A stretch of DNA of 60,386 nucleotides, taken from NCBI GenBank assembly GCA_964475165.1, contig CAYYVN010000010.1:1-60386 (forward strand), given 5' to 3'. A program made the position numbers and the translations under genes. Every line of letters begins with the position of its first letter. Within the stretch, counting starts at the first letter, position 1. Shown here one piece after another: positions 44,456 through 53,223 of the stretch. The notes beneath the pieces are model-generated. The model was not told where the DNA came from, made no database searches, and was given only the letters and a program-made list of their open reading frames with translations. This stretch comes from CAYUHK01 sp964475165. Its GTDB lineage: Bacteria; Verrucomicrobiota; Kiritimatiellia; JAAZAB01.

Positions 44456-45037
44456 ATGGCAAAAAAGAAAAAAGTGGCCGTTGCTCGCCGGAAACCAGTC
44501 AAGCTCAAGGCTAAAGCCAATGCGCCCAGACGCTCGCGCGCTAAGGAGCGTCGTCCAGCCGCCGCTTCGGCACCCACGCTCACCCCTCCCAAAATCAGGA
44601 TTCCCAAGAAACATCAGCCGCTCTACCATGCGCTGGTGAACCTGCGCGAACGGATTACCCGCCAGATCAGTTTTTTAGCGACAGATAATCTGCAGCGTAA
44701 TCCCGATGATGCCGAGGTCAACTTTCGTTCGGAGGAGCAGGGCACCGATAATTTCGATCGCGATTTCGCGCTCAACCGTGTCAGCATGGGTCAGGACATT
44801 CTCTTGGAGATAGATGAGGCTCTCAATCGGATTCAGATGGGATCCTACGGGATTTGCGAAGACTGCGGGCGAGCCATTGAGCAGGCGCGCATGGACGCTT
44901 TGCCTTATTCTCGTATGTGCGTGAGGTGTCAATCCAAATCGGAATCAGGTCGTCGCTATCAGCGCTCTCTGGACTCGGGGGAGATTTTTCCTAATCAAGA
45001 TAAAGCGCTGGCGGATAGTGGTGCTGACGACGATTAG
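44456..45037 (+). CDS. DksA/TraR-family zinc-finger protein
   Basis: 193 residues. A Lys/Arg/Ala-rich tail of about 60 residues precedes a coiled-coil region (HALVNLRERITRQISFL) and a C4 zinc finger CEDCGRAI...CVRC near the end. DksA-type proteins insert into the RNA polymerase secondary channel and work with ppGpp. The sequence between the coils (NFDRDFALNRVSMGQDILLE) is typical of the wider TraR/DksA group, not E. coli DksA itself. The ATG at 44456 has GAGGTGG directly upstream. The basic N-terminal tail is unusual and may bind nucleic acid. Confidence 0.88.
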   Translation: MAKKKKVAVARRKPVKLKAKANAPRRSRAKERRPAAASAPTLTPPKIRIPKKHQPLYHALVNLRERITRQISFLATDNLQRNPDDAEVNFRSEEQGTDNFDRDFALNRVSMGQDILLEIDEALNRIQMGSYGICEDCGRAIEQARMDALPYSRMCVRCQSKSESGRRYQRSLDSGEIFPNQDKALADSGADDD

Positions 45038-45175
45038 TCTTGATGGCGGCGCGCCGTTGGCTTCCTCGCTTCGTCGAGCCCGGTGCTCGGCGCCCAGGCC
45101 GCATTGAGCTGCATCAGGATGACGGGTCCAGAGCCAGCCGGCCTTGGTGGAGCTTCCCGCTCAAGGACTTAAAGC

Positions 45176-45664
45176 ATGGCTACTCTTATTATCGGGCTGG
45201 GGATCGCCTTGCTGGATCAGGCGGCCAAAGTGGCCGTTCGCCAGTGGCTGCCACTGGGCGTTGTGCGCCCGGTAGTGGATGGTTTTTTTAATCTGACGCA
45301 TGTGCGCAATACGGGCGCGGTCTGGGGGATCTTTCAGTCTCAAAATGGCTGGCTGGTATTGGTCTCGCTATCGATCTTACTGCTCATCGCCATTTTTTAT
45401 CGCCGGCTGGTGGATCACTATGGCATTCATCGCCTGGCTATGGGTCTGATGGTAGGTGGTATTATAGGCAATCTGATGGACCGCATCCTGTTGGGCTGGG
45501 TGGTTGATTTCCTTGATTTTCATTGGCGGACTTATCATTGGCCGGCTTTTAATATCGCCGATGCTGCCATTTGCCTGGGGGTTATTATTTATCTGCTATC
45601 TTCCGGGCGGCGCCAGCGGGAACTAGCCGCCCTGGCGGCCAGGCAAGCGGCGCCGGAAAGATAA
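45176..45664 (+). CDS. lspA: lipoprotein signal peptidase
   Basis: Membrane aspartyl protease that cleaves signal peptides of lipidated prolipoproteins. The 162 residues have four predicted membrane helices and the family motifs LLDQAAKVAVR, VRNTGAVWGIFQ, GGIIGNLMDR (with the first catalytic-region Asp) and VVDFLDFHW...FNIADAAI (catalytic Asp). Its presence implies exported lipoproteins. The 138-base gap after the DksA-like gene holds no gene I can see. Confidence 0.95.
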   Translation: MATLIIGLGIALLDQAAKVAVRQWLPLGVVRPVVDGFFNLTHVRNTGAVWGIFQSQNGWLVLVSLSILLLIAIFYRRLVDHYGIHRLAMGLMVGGIIGNLMDRILLGWVVDFLDFHWRTYHWPAFNIADAAICLGVIIYLLSSGRRQRELAALAARQAAPER

Positions 45665-45673
45665 TCCTTGGCC

Positions 45674-46639
45674 ATGGCACCCCAAGCTTTTTTTCTGGTT
45701 GGCCCCACGGCGGTGGGCAAATCGGCTGTGGCGCATTGGTTGGCCGAACGGCATGGCTATGAGATTCTCTCGGCCGACTCGATGCAGGTCTATCGCGGAT
45801 TAGATATCGGCACGGCCAAGCCGGCCCTCTGCGAGCGCCGGCAATTCAATTATTGGGGATTGGACCTGGTCGCTTGGCAGGAGCCTTTCAGTGTGGGCGA
45901 GTATCATGCGGCCGCCTTGCGCGCCGTGGCTTCAGCCGCGGCGGCTCAAAAGCATCTCTTGGTGGTGGGTGGCACGGGGCTCTATATCAATAGCTTGCTG
46001 CATGGTCTGGCTCCGCGGCCGCCACGCAACGCTGCTCTGCGCGCGCGCGCGGAGCGGCTCCTGGCAACCCAGGGGATCGAAGCTTTACAGGCCTGGCTGG
46101 TTCGCTTGGATCAAGCGCGCTATCAGGCGCTGGCCGATCAGCGTAATCCGCGGCGCTTGATCCGCGCCCTCGAAGTGGCCACGGCCGGCCGCGCCGTGGA
46201 CGCCAAAACCTGGCCGCGCGCTTCCCAGGCTCCCCGTATTCCGGGTTTAAGCTTGCCGCCCGCCGAGCTGCATGCGGCCATTGAGCGGCGCGTGCACCAG
46301 ATGTATGCCGCCGGTTTAGTGGAGGAAGTCCGTGAGTTGGGCCGACAGGGCTTGGCGGCCGCGCCCACCGCGGCGCGGGCCATTGGCTATGCCGAGGTCC
46401 TGGCCTATCTGGAGGGCCAGTGCACGCGCGCGGAGGCTATAGCCGCTACGATCGGGCGTACCCGCCGCCTGGCCAAGCGACAGTTGACTTGGTTTCGGCA
46501 TCAGGCCAATGTGGAGTGGTTGCAGGGTTCCGCGCAACAGCCGCTGGCTGAGCGTGCGCAGGCCGTGCTGGCTTATTGGCGCCAACACGGGCCCACGCCC
46601 ATAGCTCAGGCTTCAGCAGAGTTGACTTCAGGGGAGTGA
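45674..46639 (+). CDS. miaA: tRNA dimethylallyltransferase
   Basis: Adds a dimethylallyl group to N6 of A37 in tRNAs reading UNN codons. 321 residues: P-loop FLVGPTAVGKSAVAH, SADSMQVYRGLDIGTAKP, the LVVGGTGLYINSLLHG motif, RNPRRLIRALEV, and RTRRLAKRQLTWFR. ATG 45674 is used (a TTG two codons upstream is possible). It starts 9 bases after lspA, and the tRNA-Leu(UAA) in this window is a typical substrate. Confidence 0.95.
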   Translation: MAPQAFFLVGPTAVGKSAVAHWLAERHGYEILSADSMQVYRGLDIGTAKPALCERRQFNYWGLDLVAWQEPFSVGEYHAAALRAVASAAAAQKHLLVVGGTGLYINSLLHGLAPRPPRNAALRARAERLLATQGIEALQAWLVRLDQARYQALADQRNPRRLIRALEVATAGRAVDAKTWPRASQAPRIPGLSLPPAELHAAIERRVHQMYAAGLVEEVRELGRQGLAAAPTAARAIGYAEVLAYLEGQCTRAEAIAATIGRTRRLAKRQLTWFRHQANVEWLQGSAQQPLAERAQAVLAYWRQHGPTPIAQASAELTSGE

Positions 46640-46716
46640 ATTTATAAGCTGCCTTTCAAAGAGACACTTCTTGGCCGGCGCCGAGGAGCGCTTGAGGGAT
46701 CGGAGAGCAGGCTATC

Positions 46717-47535
46717 ATGAGCAATATCCATGCGACAGCCTTGGTGCATGCCGGTGCGGAGCTCGGCGCGCAGGTCAGCATTGGCCCTTATGCGGTCATT
46801 GAAGACAAAGTACAAATCGGTGCTGGCACGGTCATCGGACCCCACGTTAATATCCACCGCTATACAACCATCGGCCCGCATTGCCGCATCCATGCGCACG
46901 CTGTCTTGGGCGATTGGCCGCAGGATATCGCCTTTGACCCGCAAACCGAAAGCTATCTGCGCATTGGCGCCCATTGCTTGATTCGCGAGGGGGTGACCAT
47001 CCATCGCGGCACGCAACCCGGCACAGCCACGGTCGTTGGTCAGCATTGTTACCTGATGGTTAATAGTCACTTGGCTCATAATGTTAAGCTGGGCGATTAT
47101 GTGATCCTGGTTAACGGGGCCCTGTTGGCCGGCTATGCCGAAGTGGGCGATCGTGCTTTCATCAGTGGCAATTGTCTGGTGCATCAGTTTTGCCGGATCG
47201 GTCAAATGGCTATGCTCACCGGCGGCTCGGTCTACAATAAAGATGTGCCGCCCTTTTGCAAAACGGATGAGCAGGCTAACACCGTGGTGGGTTTGAATGT
47301 GGTCGGACTGCGCCGCGCCGGTGTTAGTCTGGCCGAGCGCCAGGCCATTAAAAAGGCTTTCCACCTTCTGTATCGTTCCGGGCTGAATGTTTCCCAAGCT
47401 GTCCAGCGCATCAAGCAGGAATGCCCGCCGGGCCTGGCGCAAGAGTTCAGGGCTTTCATCGAATCTTCTCAGCGGGGCATTTGCCGCGGACCGCGCGGAT
47501 CGCGGCCGAACGCGCAGACCGATGCCGCGGACTGA
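46717..47535 (+). CDS. lpxA: UDP-N-acetylglucosamine acyltransferase
   Basis: First enzyme of lipid A synthesis, transferring a 3-hydroxyacyl chain from ACP to UDP-GlcNAc. The 272 residues consist of left-handed beta-helix hexapeptides (VSIGPYAVIEDKVQIGAGTVIG), with the catalytic His in NSHLAHNVKLGD, TIHRGT, GNCLVHQFCRIGQMAML, and the C-terminal helical part (LNVVGLRRAG). It indicates an LPS-bearing outer membrane. It is isolated from lpxC, lpxD and fabZ. Confidence 0.95.
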   Translation: MSNIHATALVHAGAELGAQVSIGPYAVIEDKVQIGAGTVIGPHVNIHRYTTIGPHCRIHAHAVLGDWPQDIAFDPQTESYLRIGAHCLIREGVTIHRGTQPGTATVVGQHCYLMVNSHLAHNVKLGDYVILVNGALLAGYAEVGDRAFISGNCLVHQFCRIGQMAMLTGGSVYNKDVPPFCKTDEQANTVVGLNVVGLRRAGVSLAERQAIKKAFHLLYRSGLNVSQAVQRIKQECPPGLAQEFRAFIESSQRGICRGPRGSRPNAQTDAAD

Positions 47536-47563
47536 GCTTCCGGGCGCCACCATCTCTTCGGGC

Positions 47564-47581
47564 CAGCGTAAAAATACGCTG
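47564..47581. repeat. hairpin between convergent lpxA and cls-like genes
   Basis: CAGCGTA-AAAA-TACGCTG is a perfect 7-bp stem with a 4-base loop. It lacks a T-run on either side, so it is at best a weak bidirectional end signal. Confidence 0.35.
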
Positions 47582-47660
47582 CCCCTCAAACCTCCCAGAT
47601 CGGCATTATCCAGTCTTTCCCAACTGGCTCCGCTGATGGCGTTGCGCCGCCCAGACCCAG

Positions 47661-49163
47661 CTAGAGGAGCGGCGTCAGCAGGTGACAGAAGTTTTCCAGC
47701 AGGCGGCGGCCGGCAGGACGGGCTTGCCAGGCGGCCAGTGTCAGCTCCTGACTATGGGCGATATCCGCCAGGATAATGCGTTTGAGGGCATTGATGAATG
47801 GGGCATCAAAGACGACCAGATTGGTCTCATAATTCAAGCGTAGACTGCGCATATCCAGATTGGCGCTGCCGATCAAGGCCAGCTTATCATCCATCAACAA
47901 GGCCTTGGCATGCATGAAGGGCGGCTGGCGTTCAAAAATACGAATACCGCCGGCGAGCATTTCCGCATACAAAGCCTGGCTGGCCAGGCCGGCATAAAAG
48001 TGATTGTTGTGCCGGGGCACCACCAGGCGCACATCGACGCCGCGCGCGGCGGCGGCGCGCAAGGCGCGCCGAATTTCCGATGGCGGCACGAAGTAGGGGG
48101 TCACCACCAGCAGTTGGCGGCGGGCGGAAATCAGACATTCAAAAAAGATATTCAACATATTTTCCATTTCGTCCGTCGTCGGCCCGCCATTCACCAGGCG
48201 GGCTTGAGCGCTGCCCACCGCCGGCGTACGCGGAAAATAGGCTGCTTGCAGCAGGATGGCCGGATTTTCATTGGTCATGAAGTGCCAGTCGCTTAAGAAA
48301 GAATATTGGAGCTCTTGCACGATTGGTCCGCGGACAGCGAAATGATAATCACGGATGGCTGGCTGGCCGGCCCGGGTGGTGTTTTCGGCGCGCAGATTGA
48401 TTCCGCCGAAAAAAGCGTGCTGGCCATCTATGACCATGATTTTACGGTGATTGCGCAGGTTAAATTGGAGCTGGCGTTTGAGAGCATTGGCCTGAGTCCA
48501 CCCGCTAATATGCAGATTGGGCACACGCCGATAGCGGGCAAAGAGGCGGCTGATAACCGCGCCGGTTGATCCGAAACGATCAAATAGAATCCGCACCTTG
48601 ACGCCGGTCCGCGCTTTCGCGGCGAGCAAGTCCAGGAATTGCCGGCCAATATTGTCATGGCCGATAATGAAAGTTTGCAGGTGGATATGGTGCTGGGCTT
48701 TACTCAGTGCGGCCAGCATCAGGGGAAAGGCTTCATCGCCGTCGAGCAGCGCGCTGATTTGGTTGCCGCCTAAGAGGGGGTGTTCCGGCAGTAAACGGTC
48801 CATGGTATGGTTGATGGCGCGCGCCGCCGGATCCTCCGGAGCGGCCGCCAATGACTCGTGAACGGTTCGCCAGTAGGCCATGGGGCGCGCTTCGTTTTCC
48901 AAGGCTTGCCGCTGCGCCAGGAAGCGATGATCGGCGCGCTGTTTACGCCAGACCTTGCGGGGCATACGATTGATCCCAAACATCAGGTAGAGCAGCGCGC
49001 CGATGACCGGGAATGACCAAGCCACAAAAATCCATAAGAGGGTGGAAGCCGGCTCGCGCCGGTTATGCAGGCAGTGCAGGCTGACCATTAAAAAGAGCGT
49101 CAGGTGTAAGGCCAGATCAAGCCAGAGCCAGAAGCGGGGCGTCAAAATTTCTATTAGGGGCAT
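47661..49163 (-). CDS. cls: cardiolipin-synthase-like phospholipase D protein
   Basis: About 500 residues from ATG 49163. Two N-terminal membrane helices (LALHLTLFLMVSLHCL; LLWIFVAWSFPVIGALLYLMF) precede two PLD domains with HKD motifs: NHRKIMVIDGQHAFFGG and HAKALLMDDKLALIGSANLD. This is the layout of bacterial cardiolipin synthase A/B, which condenses two phosphatidylglycerols. A GTG start at 49211 would overlap top6A. It follows top6A by 31 bases and is likely cotranscribed with it. Confidence 0.92.
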   Translation of the reverse strand: MPLIEILTPRFWLWLDLALHLTLFLMVSLHCLHNRREPASTLLWIFVAWSFPVIGALLYLMFGINRMPRKVWRKQRADHRFLAQRQALENEARPMAYWRTVHESLAAAPEDPAARAINHTMDRLLPEHPLLGGNQISALLDGDEAFPLMLAALSKAQHHIHLQTFIIGHDNIGRQFLDLLAAKARTGVKVRILFDRFGSTGAVISRLFARYRRVPNLHISGWTQANALKRQLQFNLRNHRKIMVIDGQHAFFGGINLRAENTTRAGQPAIRDYHFAVRGPIVQELQYSFLSDWHFMTNENPAILLQAAYFPRTPAVGSAQARLVNGGPTTDEMENMLNIFFECLISARRQLLVVTPYFVPPSEIRRALRAAAARGVDVRLVVPRHNNHFYAGLASQALYAEMLAGGIRIFERQPPFMHAKALLMDDKLALIGSANLDMRSLRLNYETNLVVFDAPFINALKRIILADIAHSQELTLAAWQARPAGRRLLENFCHLLTPLL

Positions 49164-49194
49164 GGCGCCTGATGATCTTGCGGCCCGCGGCGTT

Positions 49195-50337
49195 TCAGGG
49201 CAGGAAGACACCTTTTTTTAATTTTTGCGGCAGATAAGTTTCCAACACAAAATTCAAGCCATGTTTGGCAAAAGCCTGCTGTTCGATGCGCACGCCCAAG
49301 GCGATCATCTGCTGGAGCGCGGCCTGCCATTCCTTGTGATGCTTGATGAAAGGATCGTTTTTGAGGGCATCGCGGGCGCGTTTGATATCGACGGCGTCCA
49401 AGGGATGCGTGGCGTCTTCCAGGTCATAATCCTTAATATCTTGGGGGGTGACGCCGAGATAATGGGCCTGGGGCACGCAGAAAAAGCGGTTGATATGCGC
49501 CGCTTGACCGGAGCCGACCTTGAGCGTGCGGTAGATGTTGCAGTAGCCGTAGGGGTCTCCATCCGTGAAGGCTAGCACCGGCAGGCGTTGGTCATCGGCC
49601 AGGCGCCGGATAAAACGCCGGCAAGCCCTGGTGGGCACACCGCTCATGGAAATGAGGATACAGCGCGCGGTTTCGTAATAGCGATGATGCACCAAGCGCT
49701 GGAAGAGCGAGGCGGTTTCGATCGCTAAAATAAATTTGGCCTTGGTCTCAAAACGGAGATGCTCCACTTGGGAGGGAATGCTCCAGGCGCCGCTGCCGAG
49801 CTTGGAGCAGTCGATGCGGATTGCCTGCTGCGTGCCGGGTTGGCGATCAATGACCACCAGTGGGCCGGTCACCTCGCCGCCGCGCTCCTCGGGGATATAG
49901 CCGAGCTGTTCGCGGTTGATGGCCAGCATGGCTTCGATATCATCCAGCAAGGCATCGCTTTCGGGTTGCGCCTCGAAGCGGCATTCACCCCAGCCCTTGC
50001 TGTTGTAGTAGATCTCGCGTTTGCCGGCGATATCGTTTTTATCGAGCAGATCCCGCTTGGTGGTAGCCATGAGCCGCATGGATTGGGCGAAGGTTTTGAT
50101 CGTATTATAGGAAAGCGTGCGCGTGGCGGTTTTGTTGAGCATCTCGAAATGGCCCTTGCGCGGATCATACTTAACATTGCTCAGTGAGCGGATCGGGAAG
50201 CGCATTTTAGGCTGCGTATTTTTCTTGATGATATCGCGGTGGATGGCGCTGGCTACGGAGACGATTTGCTGGGAGGCTGCGCGTCGCGAAACCAGCATGG
50301 GCGTGTTGCCGGAAGGCTTTGGCTTGGTTTTGCTCAT
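49195..50337 (-). CDS. top6A: DNA topoisomerase VI subunit A
   Basis: Spo11-related cleavage subunit of the type IIB topoisomerase. 380 residues: a winged-helix 5Y-CAP region with the catalytic tyrosine in KREIYYNSKGWGE (Tyr110 or Tyr111), then a Toprim domain with a metal DxD in AFTDGDPYGY. GAGGA lies upstream of the ATG and the gene begins 11 bases after top6B. Topo VI is usual in archaea and plants and sporadic in bacteria, so its presence here is notable. Both key residues are intact, so an active enzyme is expected. Confidence 0.93.
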   Translation of the reverse strand: MSKTKPKPSGNTPMLVSRRAASQQIVSVASAIHRDIIKKNTQPKMRFPIRSLSNVKYDPRKGHFEMLNKTATRTLSYNTIKTFAQSMRLMATTKRDLLDKNDIAGKREIYYNSKGWGECRFEAQPESDALLDDIEAMLAINREQLGYIPEERGGEVTGPLVVIDRQPGTQQAIRIDCSKLGSGAWSIPSQVEHLRFETKAKFILAIETASLFQRLVHHRYYETARCILISMSGVPTRACRRFIRRLADDQRLPVLAFTDGDPYGYCNIYRTLKVGSGQAAHINRFFCVPQAHYLGVTPQDIKDYDLEDATHPLDAVDIKRARDALKNDPFIKHHKEWQAALQQMIALGVRIEQQAFAKHGLNFVLETYLPQKLKKGVFLP

Positions 50338-50348
50338 GGATCCTCTTC

Positions 50349-52049
50349 CTATTTTGGTGGGCGGCCCTTTGTTTCCAAATGGGTGCGTTCCAGCCGGCGT
50401 TTGAGCCGGCTCACGATGGCCTTTTCCTGACGATCATTCAAGGCGAGTATCTGCCGCAAGCCCAGGGCCAGATGGGGCAGATAGAGTTCGATATAATTTT
50501 TTTTGCGTTCCATTTCCGCCTGGCGACGACGGCGGCTCAAGTGCACGGCCAGCCGACGGCCGCATTCCTGTAAAGCGAAGGTGATCTCTCGAATGATCTC
50601 CGGGTAATGAGCGATGGCTTCCTTGCTTTCGCTGGTGAAAGGCACCCAGACGCTGGCGATATGGACCAAGATCACCAGCGGGCCGATGGGCAAGGCGCCT
50701 CGCGGTTGGGTCAGGCCATAGTTTTTCCAGTTCACGGATGTGGCCGCTTTCAGGATGGCACAAGCTCCGGCCATATAGAGCAGGGGGACCTTGTTAGCAA
50801 AACGCAGGATGCGCACGGGTTCTTCGGCCGACAGGGCCGGATGAGCGCCGGGCGTCACATAGGCCAGCCCAGCTTCCACTTGAAAAGGATTGCCGCGATA
50901 CACTTCCGGCGCTCGGGTGAGGGCTGTGTAAAAATCAGCGCTGACCTCTTTCTGCAAGCCAGCCAAAATGGCCGCCTCACCGATGGGCGCCAGGCAGTCG
51001 GTTGGCGGCCGCATCAGCTTGATCTGATTGATAGCCTGAAAGAGCGCTTCGCTTTCATGATGGGCAATGTGGGCCGGTCGCGCTTTGGGTTCCAGGCCGG
51101 CTTGGCAACAGATGGCGGCGGCAGCGCGTTCACTGACGCGTGAAAAATCGTTCATCAAAGCCGCTTTCAAGGTGCGCATGGGTGTGTCTTTGAGCATCTG
51201 CATCAACATGCCCAGTTCGATGCCATGCGGGTGGGGCTTGATCTCCCGCGGCTGAGGCGGGAGCACTTTAACGGCGCGCGCAAAAGTGATCCAGGGCGTC
51301 GGCGGCGTTGCCTCGGCGGAGGCTTTGGCGGAGGCTGGTTCCAAAAGCTGCAGGCGATAGTGCAACTGCAGGTGGGGGTTGACGATGGCGCATTGTTGCA
51401 AGTATTCATCCACGGAGAGCTTGCCGCGCATGTAGGAGGCTTCCATCTCGATGGCCACGCTCGTGCCGTGCTGGGCTGTGATCGGCGTGGATGGCTGGCC
51501 CTGGTTAGGAAAAAACTGAGGCAACCAATCATTTTCATTATCTCTGAGGATCGCTGGTTTATTGGCGCGCGTATCAATCTGCACCTCGAGCAGGTGCGCT
51601 TTTTTGGCGTGCTTGGTCTTGGATTTAATGCTGATGGCGCTGCCAGTGGTCAGTTGGCCATACATGCCAGCGGCACTAATGCCGATGCCCTGTTGGCCGC
51701 GGGACATGCGCAGGCGGTGAAATTTGGAGCCGTAGAGCAGCTTGGCAAAAATCTTGGGGATTTGGTTGCGGGGAATGCCCGGCCCGTTATCGGTGATCAT
51801 TACCCGAAAACGCTTGGCGCCGGTTTGCTGGATATCAACGCTGATTTCCGGCAGGATGCCCGCTTCATCACAGGCGTCCAGGGAATTATCCACGGCTTCT
51901 TTAACGGTTGTCAGCAGGGCCTTGCGCGGGTTATCGAAACCCAGCAGATGGCGGTTCTTGAGGAAGAATTCTGATACCGAAATTTCGCGTTGCTCTCTGG
52001 CCAGAACCTCCGCCTGGCAGGCCGAACTTTTTTTTGCAGATCTCGCCAT
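50349..52049 (-). CDS. top6B: DNA topoisomerase VI subunit B
   Basis: GHKL ATPase subunit that clamps DNA and drives strand passage. 566 residues from ATG 52049: EAVDNSLDACDEAGI (N box, Mg-binding Asn), VMITDNGPGIP, YGSKFHRLRMSRGQQGIGIS (ATP lid), an H2TH-like segment (NDFSRVSERAAAAICC) and a transducer domain (FRFANKVPLLY-like stretch at ILRFANKVPLLYM). A TTG 81 bases upstream extends the frame without family similarity. It forms an operon top6B-top6A-cls. Confidence 0.93.
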   Translation of the reverse strand: MARSAKKSSACQAEVLAREQREISVSEFFLKNRHLLGFDNPRKALLTTVKEAVDNSLDACDEAGILPEISVDIQQTGAKRFRVMITDNGPGIPRNQIPKIFAKLLYGSKFHRLRMSRGQQGIGISAAGMYGQLTTGSAISIKSKTKHAKKAHLLEVQIDTRANKPAILRDNENDWLPQFFPNQGQPSTPITAQHGTSVAIEMEASYMRGKLSVDEYLQQCAIVNPHLQLHYRLQLLEPASAKASAEATPPTPWITFARAVKVLPPQPREIKPHPHGIELGMLMQMLKDTPMRTLKAALMNDFSRVSERAAAAICCQAGLEPKARPAHIAHHESEALFQAINQIKLMRPPTDCLAPIGEAAILAGLQKEVSADFYTALTRAPEVYRGNPFQVEAGLAYVTPGAHPALSAEEPVRILRFANKVPLLYMAGACAILKAATSVNWKNYGLTQPRGALPIGPLVILVHIASVWVPFTSESKEAIAHYPEIIREITFALQECGRRLAVHLSRRRRQAEMERKKNYIELYLPHLALGLRQILALNDRQEKAIVSRLKRRLERTHLETKGRPPK

Positions 52050-52506
52050 AGCTGGTTCGCGTTTTTCCGGCTGGGGCCAAAAAGGATCTCTGCGGCCAAC
52101 GCGGGCCGCGCGCCCGCCGCGCTCAGTCAATGATGCCCTATTATCGGGATCATGCCGCTTGAAGCAAGCTCTTTATAGTTTGGATTGAGCGCTAGTGGGC
52201 CACTGTTGGCGCCCCGTGCATGTCAGCCCGGCTGAGCGCCCGGCCAGGCATTCGGGCTGGCCTTAAAATCCAGGCCGCTGAGCTGAGCGGGCCGGCTCAT
52301 TTTTAATCTTGTCGGTTATAAAATATTGGCGTTCAGTCAGGCATCCCGGATCTGGATACAGATGGCAAGCGCCTGCCTGAGAGGAGCTCAGCGAGACCAG
52401 TTTTAGGGTTGGAGAAGAGCCACTCACCAGCGTTTTTCGGGGCGCTCTGCTAGCGCATGTGATCTATCTTACGTTGTAGCAAAGAGTTAAGAAAGTAAAA
52501 ATCCTG
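52050..52506. other. divergent intergenic region top6B - RNA-binding protein
   Basis: No gene is recognisable. The half near top6B is GC-rich with GC inverted tracts (for example 52260-52310); towards 52480 it becomes AT-rich before the promoter at 52507. It presumably holds the topo VI operon promoter, which I could not pinpoint. Confidence 0.4.
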
Positions 52507-52534
52507 TTGCATTCAAAGCCGGCTATGTTATAGT
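52507..52534 (+). promoter_or_regulatory. promoter of the RRM gene
   Basis: TTGCAT (52507-52512), 16-base spacer, TATAGT (52529-52534). The predicted start near 52541 gives a leader of about 136 bases. Confidence 0.6.
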
Positions 52535-52542
52535 GCTGGACA

Positions 52543-52661
52543 GCAGTGTGAGATATTAGTGTTCGTGAGATGGTGGATTGTCGGTCGAGCGTTGAGTTCG
52601 GTGACGATCTGAAACCCGAACGAGTCGGGAACAGTCACTGCCGTAGTTGATCTCACTCTGC
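52543..52661 (+). ncRNA. structured 5' leader of the RRM gene
   Basis: GCAGTGTGAGAT (52543-52554) can pair with ATCTCACTCTGC (52650-52661), 11 of 12 positions, closing almost the whole leader. A second GTGAGAT at 52565-52571 can compete for the same partner. Inside, CCGAAC (52616-52621) can pair either with GTTCGG (52596-52601) or, as CCCGA, with TCGGG (52625-52629). The closing helix ends just before the AAAGGA ribosome site, so folding could control translation. Candidate only; it fits no known riboswitch I can name. Confidence 0.45.
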
Positions 52662-52676
52662 CAAAGGAAACCAAAG

Positions 52677-52994
52677 ATGGGTACTAAACTGTATGTCGGA
52701 AACCTCTCGTTCGAAGCCACTGAGGGGGATGTCTTGGAGCTCTTCTCCAAGATCGGCAATGTAGTCAGCTGCAATCTGATTGTGGACAAGTTCACTAACA
52801 AGTCCCGCGGATTTGCCTTCGTGGAAATGAGCTCTCAGGATGAGGCCAACAAGGCCGTTGCCGAATATAACGGCAAGGACTTGAAGGGTCGCGCCTTGAC
52901 GGTTAATGAAGCTCGGCCTCGCGAAGAGCGGCCGCGCGGCGGTGATTTTGGCGGTGGACGCGGCAAACGCGATTTTGCCCGCGATCGTCGCTAA
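52677..52994 (+). CDS. RRM-domain RNA-binding protein
   Basis: 105 residues with a single RNA-recognition motif: RNP2 LYVGNLSF and RNP1 RGFAFVEM, then a short basic Gly/Arg tail (RGGDFGGGRGKRDFARDRR). Small RRM proteins of this sort occur in cyanobacteria and other bacteria, often cold- or growth-phase-regulated. The ATG at 52677 has AAAGGA about eight bases upstream. It has its own promoter, a long structured leader and a strong terminator, so it is a monocistronic unit; autoregulation through the leader is possible (inference). Confidence 0.93.
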   Translation: MGTKLYVGNLSFEATEGDVLELFSKIGNVVSCNLIVDKFTNKSRGFAFVEMSSQDEANKAVAEYNGKDLKGRALTVNEARPREERPRGGDFGGGRGKRDFARDRR

Positions 52995-53029
52995 GTTTGC
53001 GTTCGACTGTATTTGATACCACCAAAAAA

Positions 53030-53069
53030 GGCGTCCCGCCGCTTTCAGCGTGCGGGGCGCCTTTTTTTT
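53030..53069. terminator. bidirectional terminator between RRM gene and tRNA-Leu
   Basis: GGCGTCCCGC pairs with GCGGGGCGCC (10 bp, one T:G wobble), with an inner CGCT/AGCG stem. Eight T follow on the plus strand and six T on the minus strand, so it serves both converging transcripts. Confidence 0.88.
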
Positions 53070-53075
53070 AGAGAG

Positions 53076-53158
53076 TGCCTGGGATGGGAGTCGAACCCAT
53101 ACGGCCTTGCGGCCAACGGATTTTAAGTCCGTTGCGTCTGCCATTCCGCCACCCAGGC
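53076..53158 (-). tRNA. tRNA-Leu (anticodon UAA)
   Basis: 83 bases on the minus strand. Acceptor arms GCCTGGG / CCCAGGC with discriminator A; anticodon stem-loop AACGGA-CTTAAAA-TCCGTT gives anticodon TAA; a long variable arm (GGCCGCAAGGCC) marks it as class II; T arm TGGGTTCGACTCCCA. CCA is not encoded. It lies 1.2 kb before the left edge of the AT-rich island but shares no sequence with the island junctions. Confidence 0.95.
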
Positions 53159-53223
53159 GCCGTTTACATTAGGCGGGGACAAAGAGAGCCTTGGATCTTT
53201 TATCCACGGAAAGGATGTAGCAC

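Noticed and set aside
46642..47589. 315-codon frame on the minus strand opposite lpxA
   Set aside because: It is the exact shadow of lpxA, has low-complexity composition and no family motif; lpxA is unmistakable.
53076..53158. tRNA-Leu as attachment site of the AT-rich island
   Set aside because: The island starts 1.3 kb away, no tRNA 3' end is repeated at either junction and no integrase is present.
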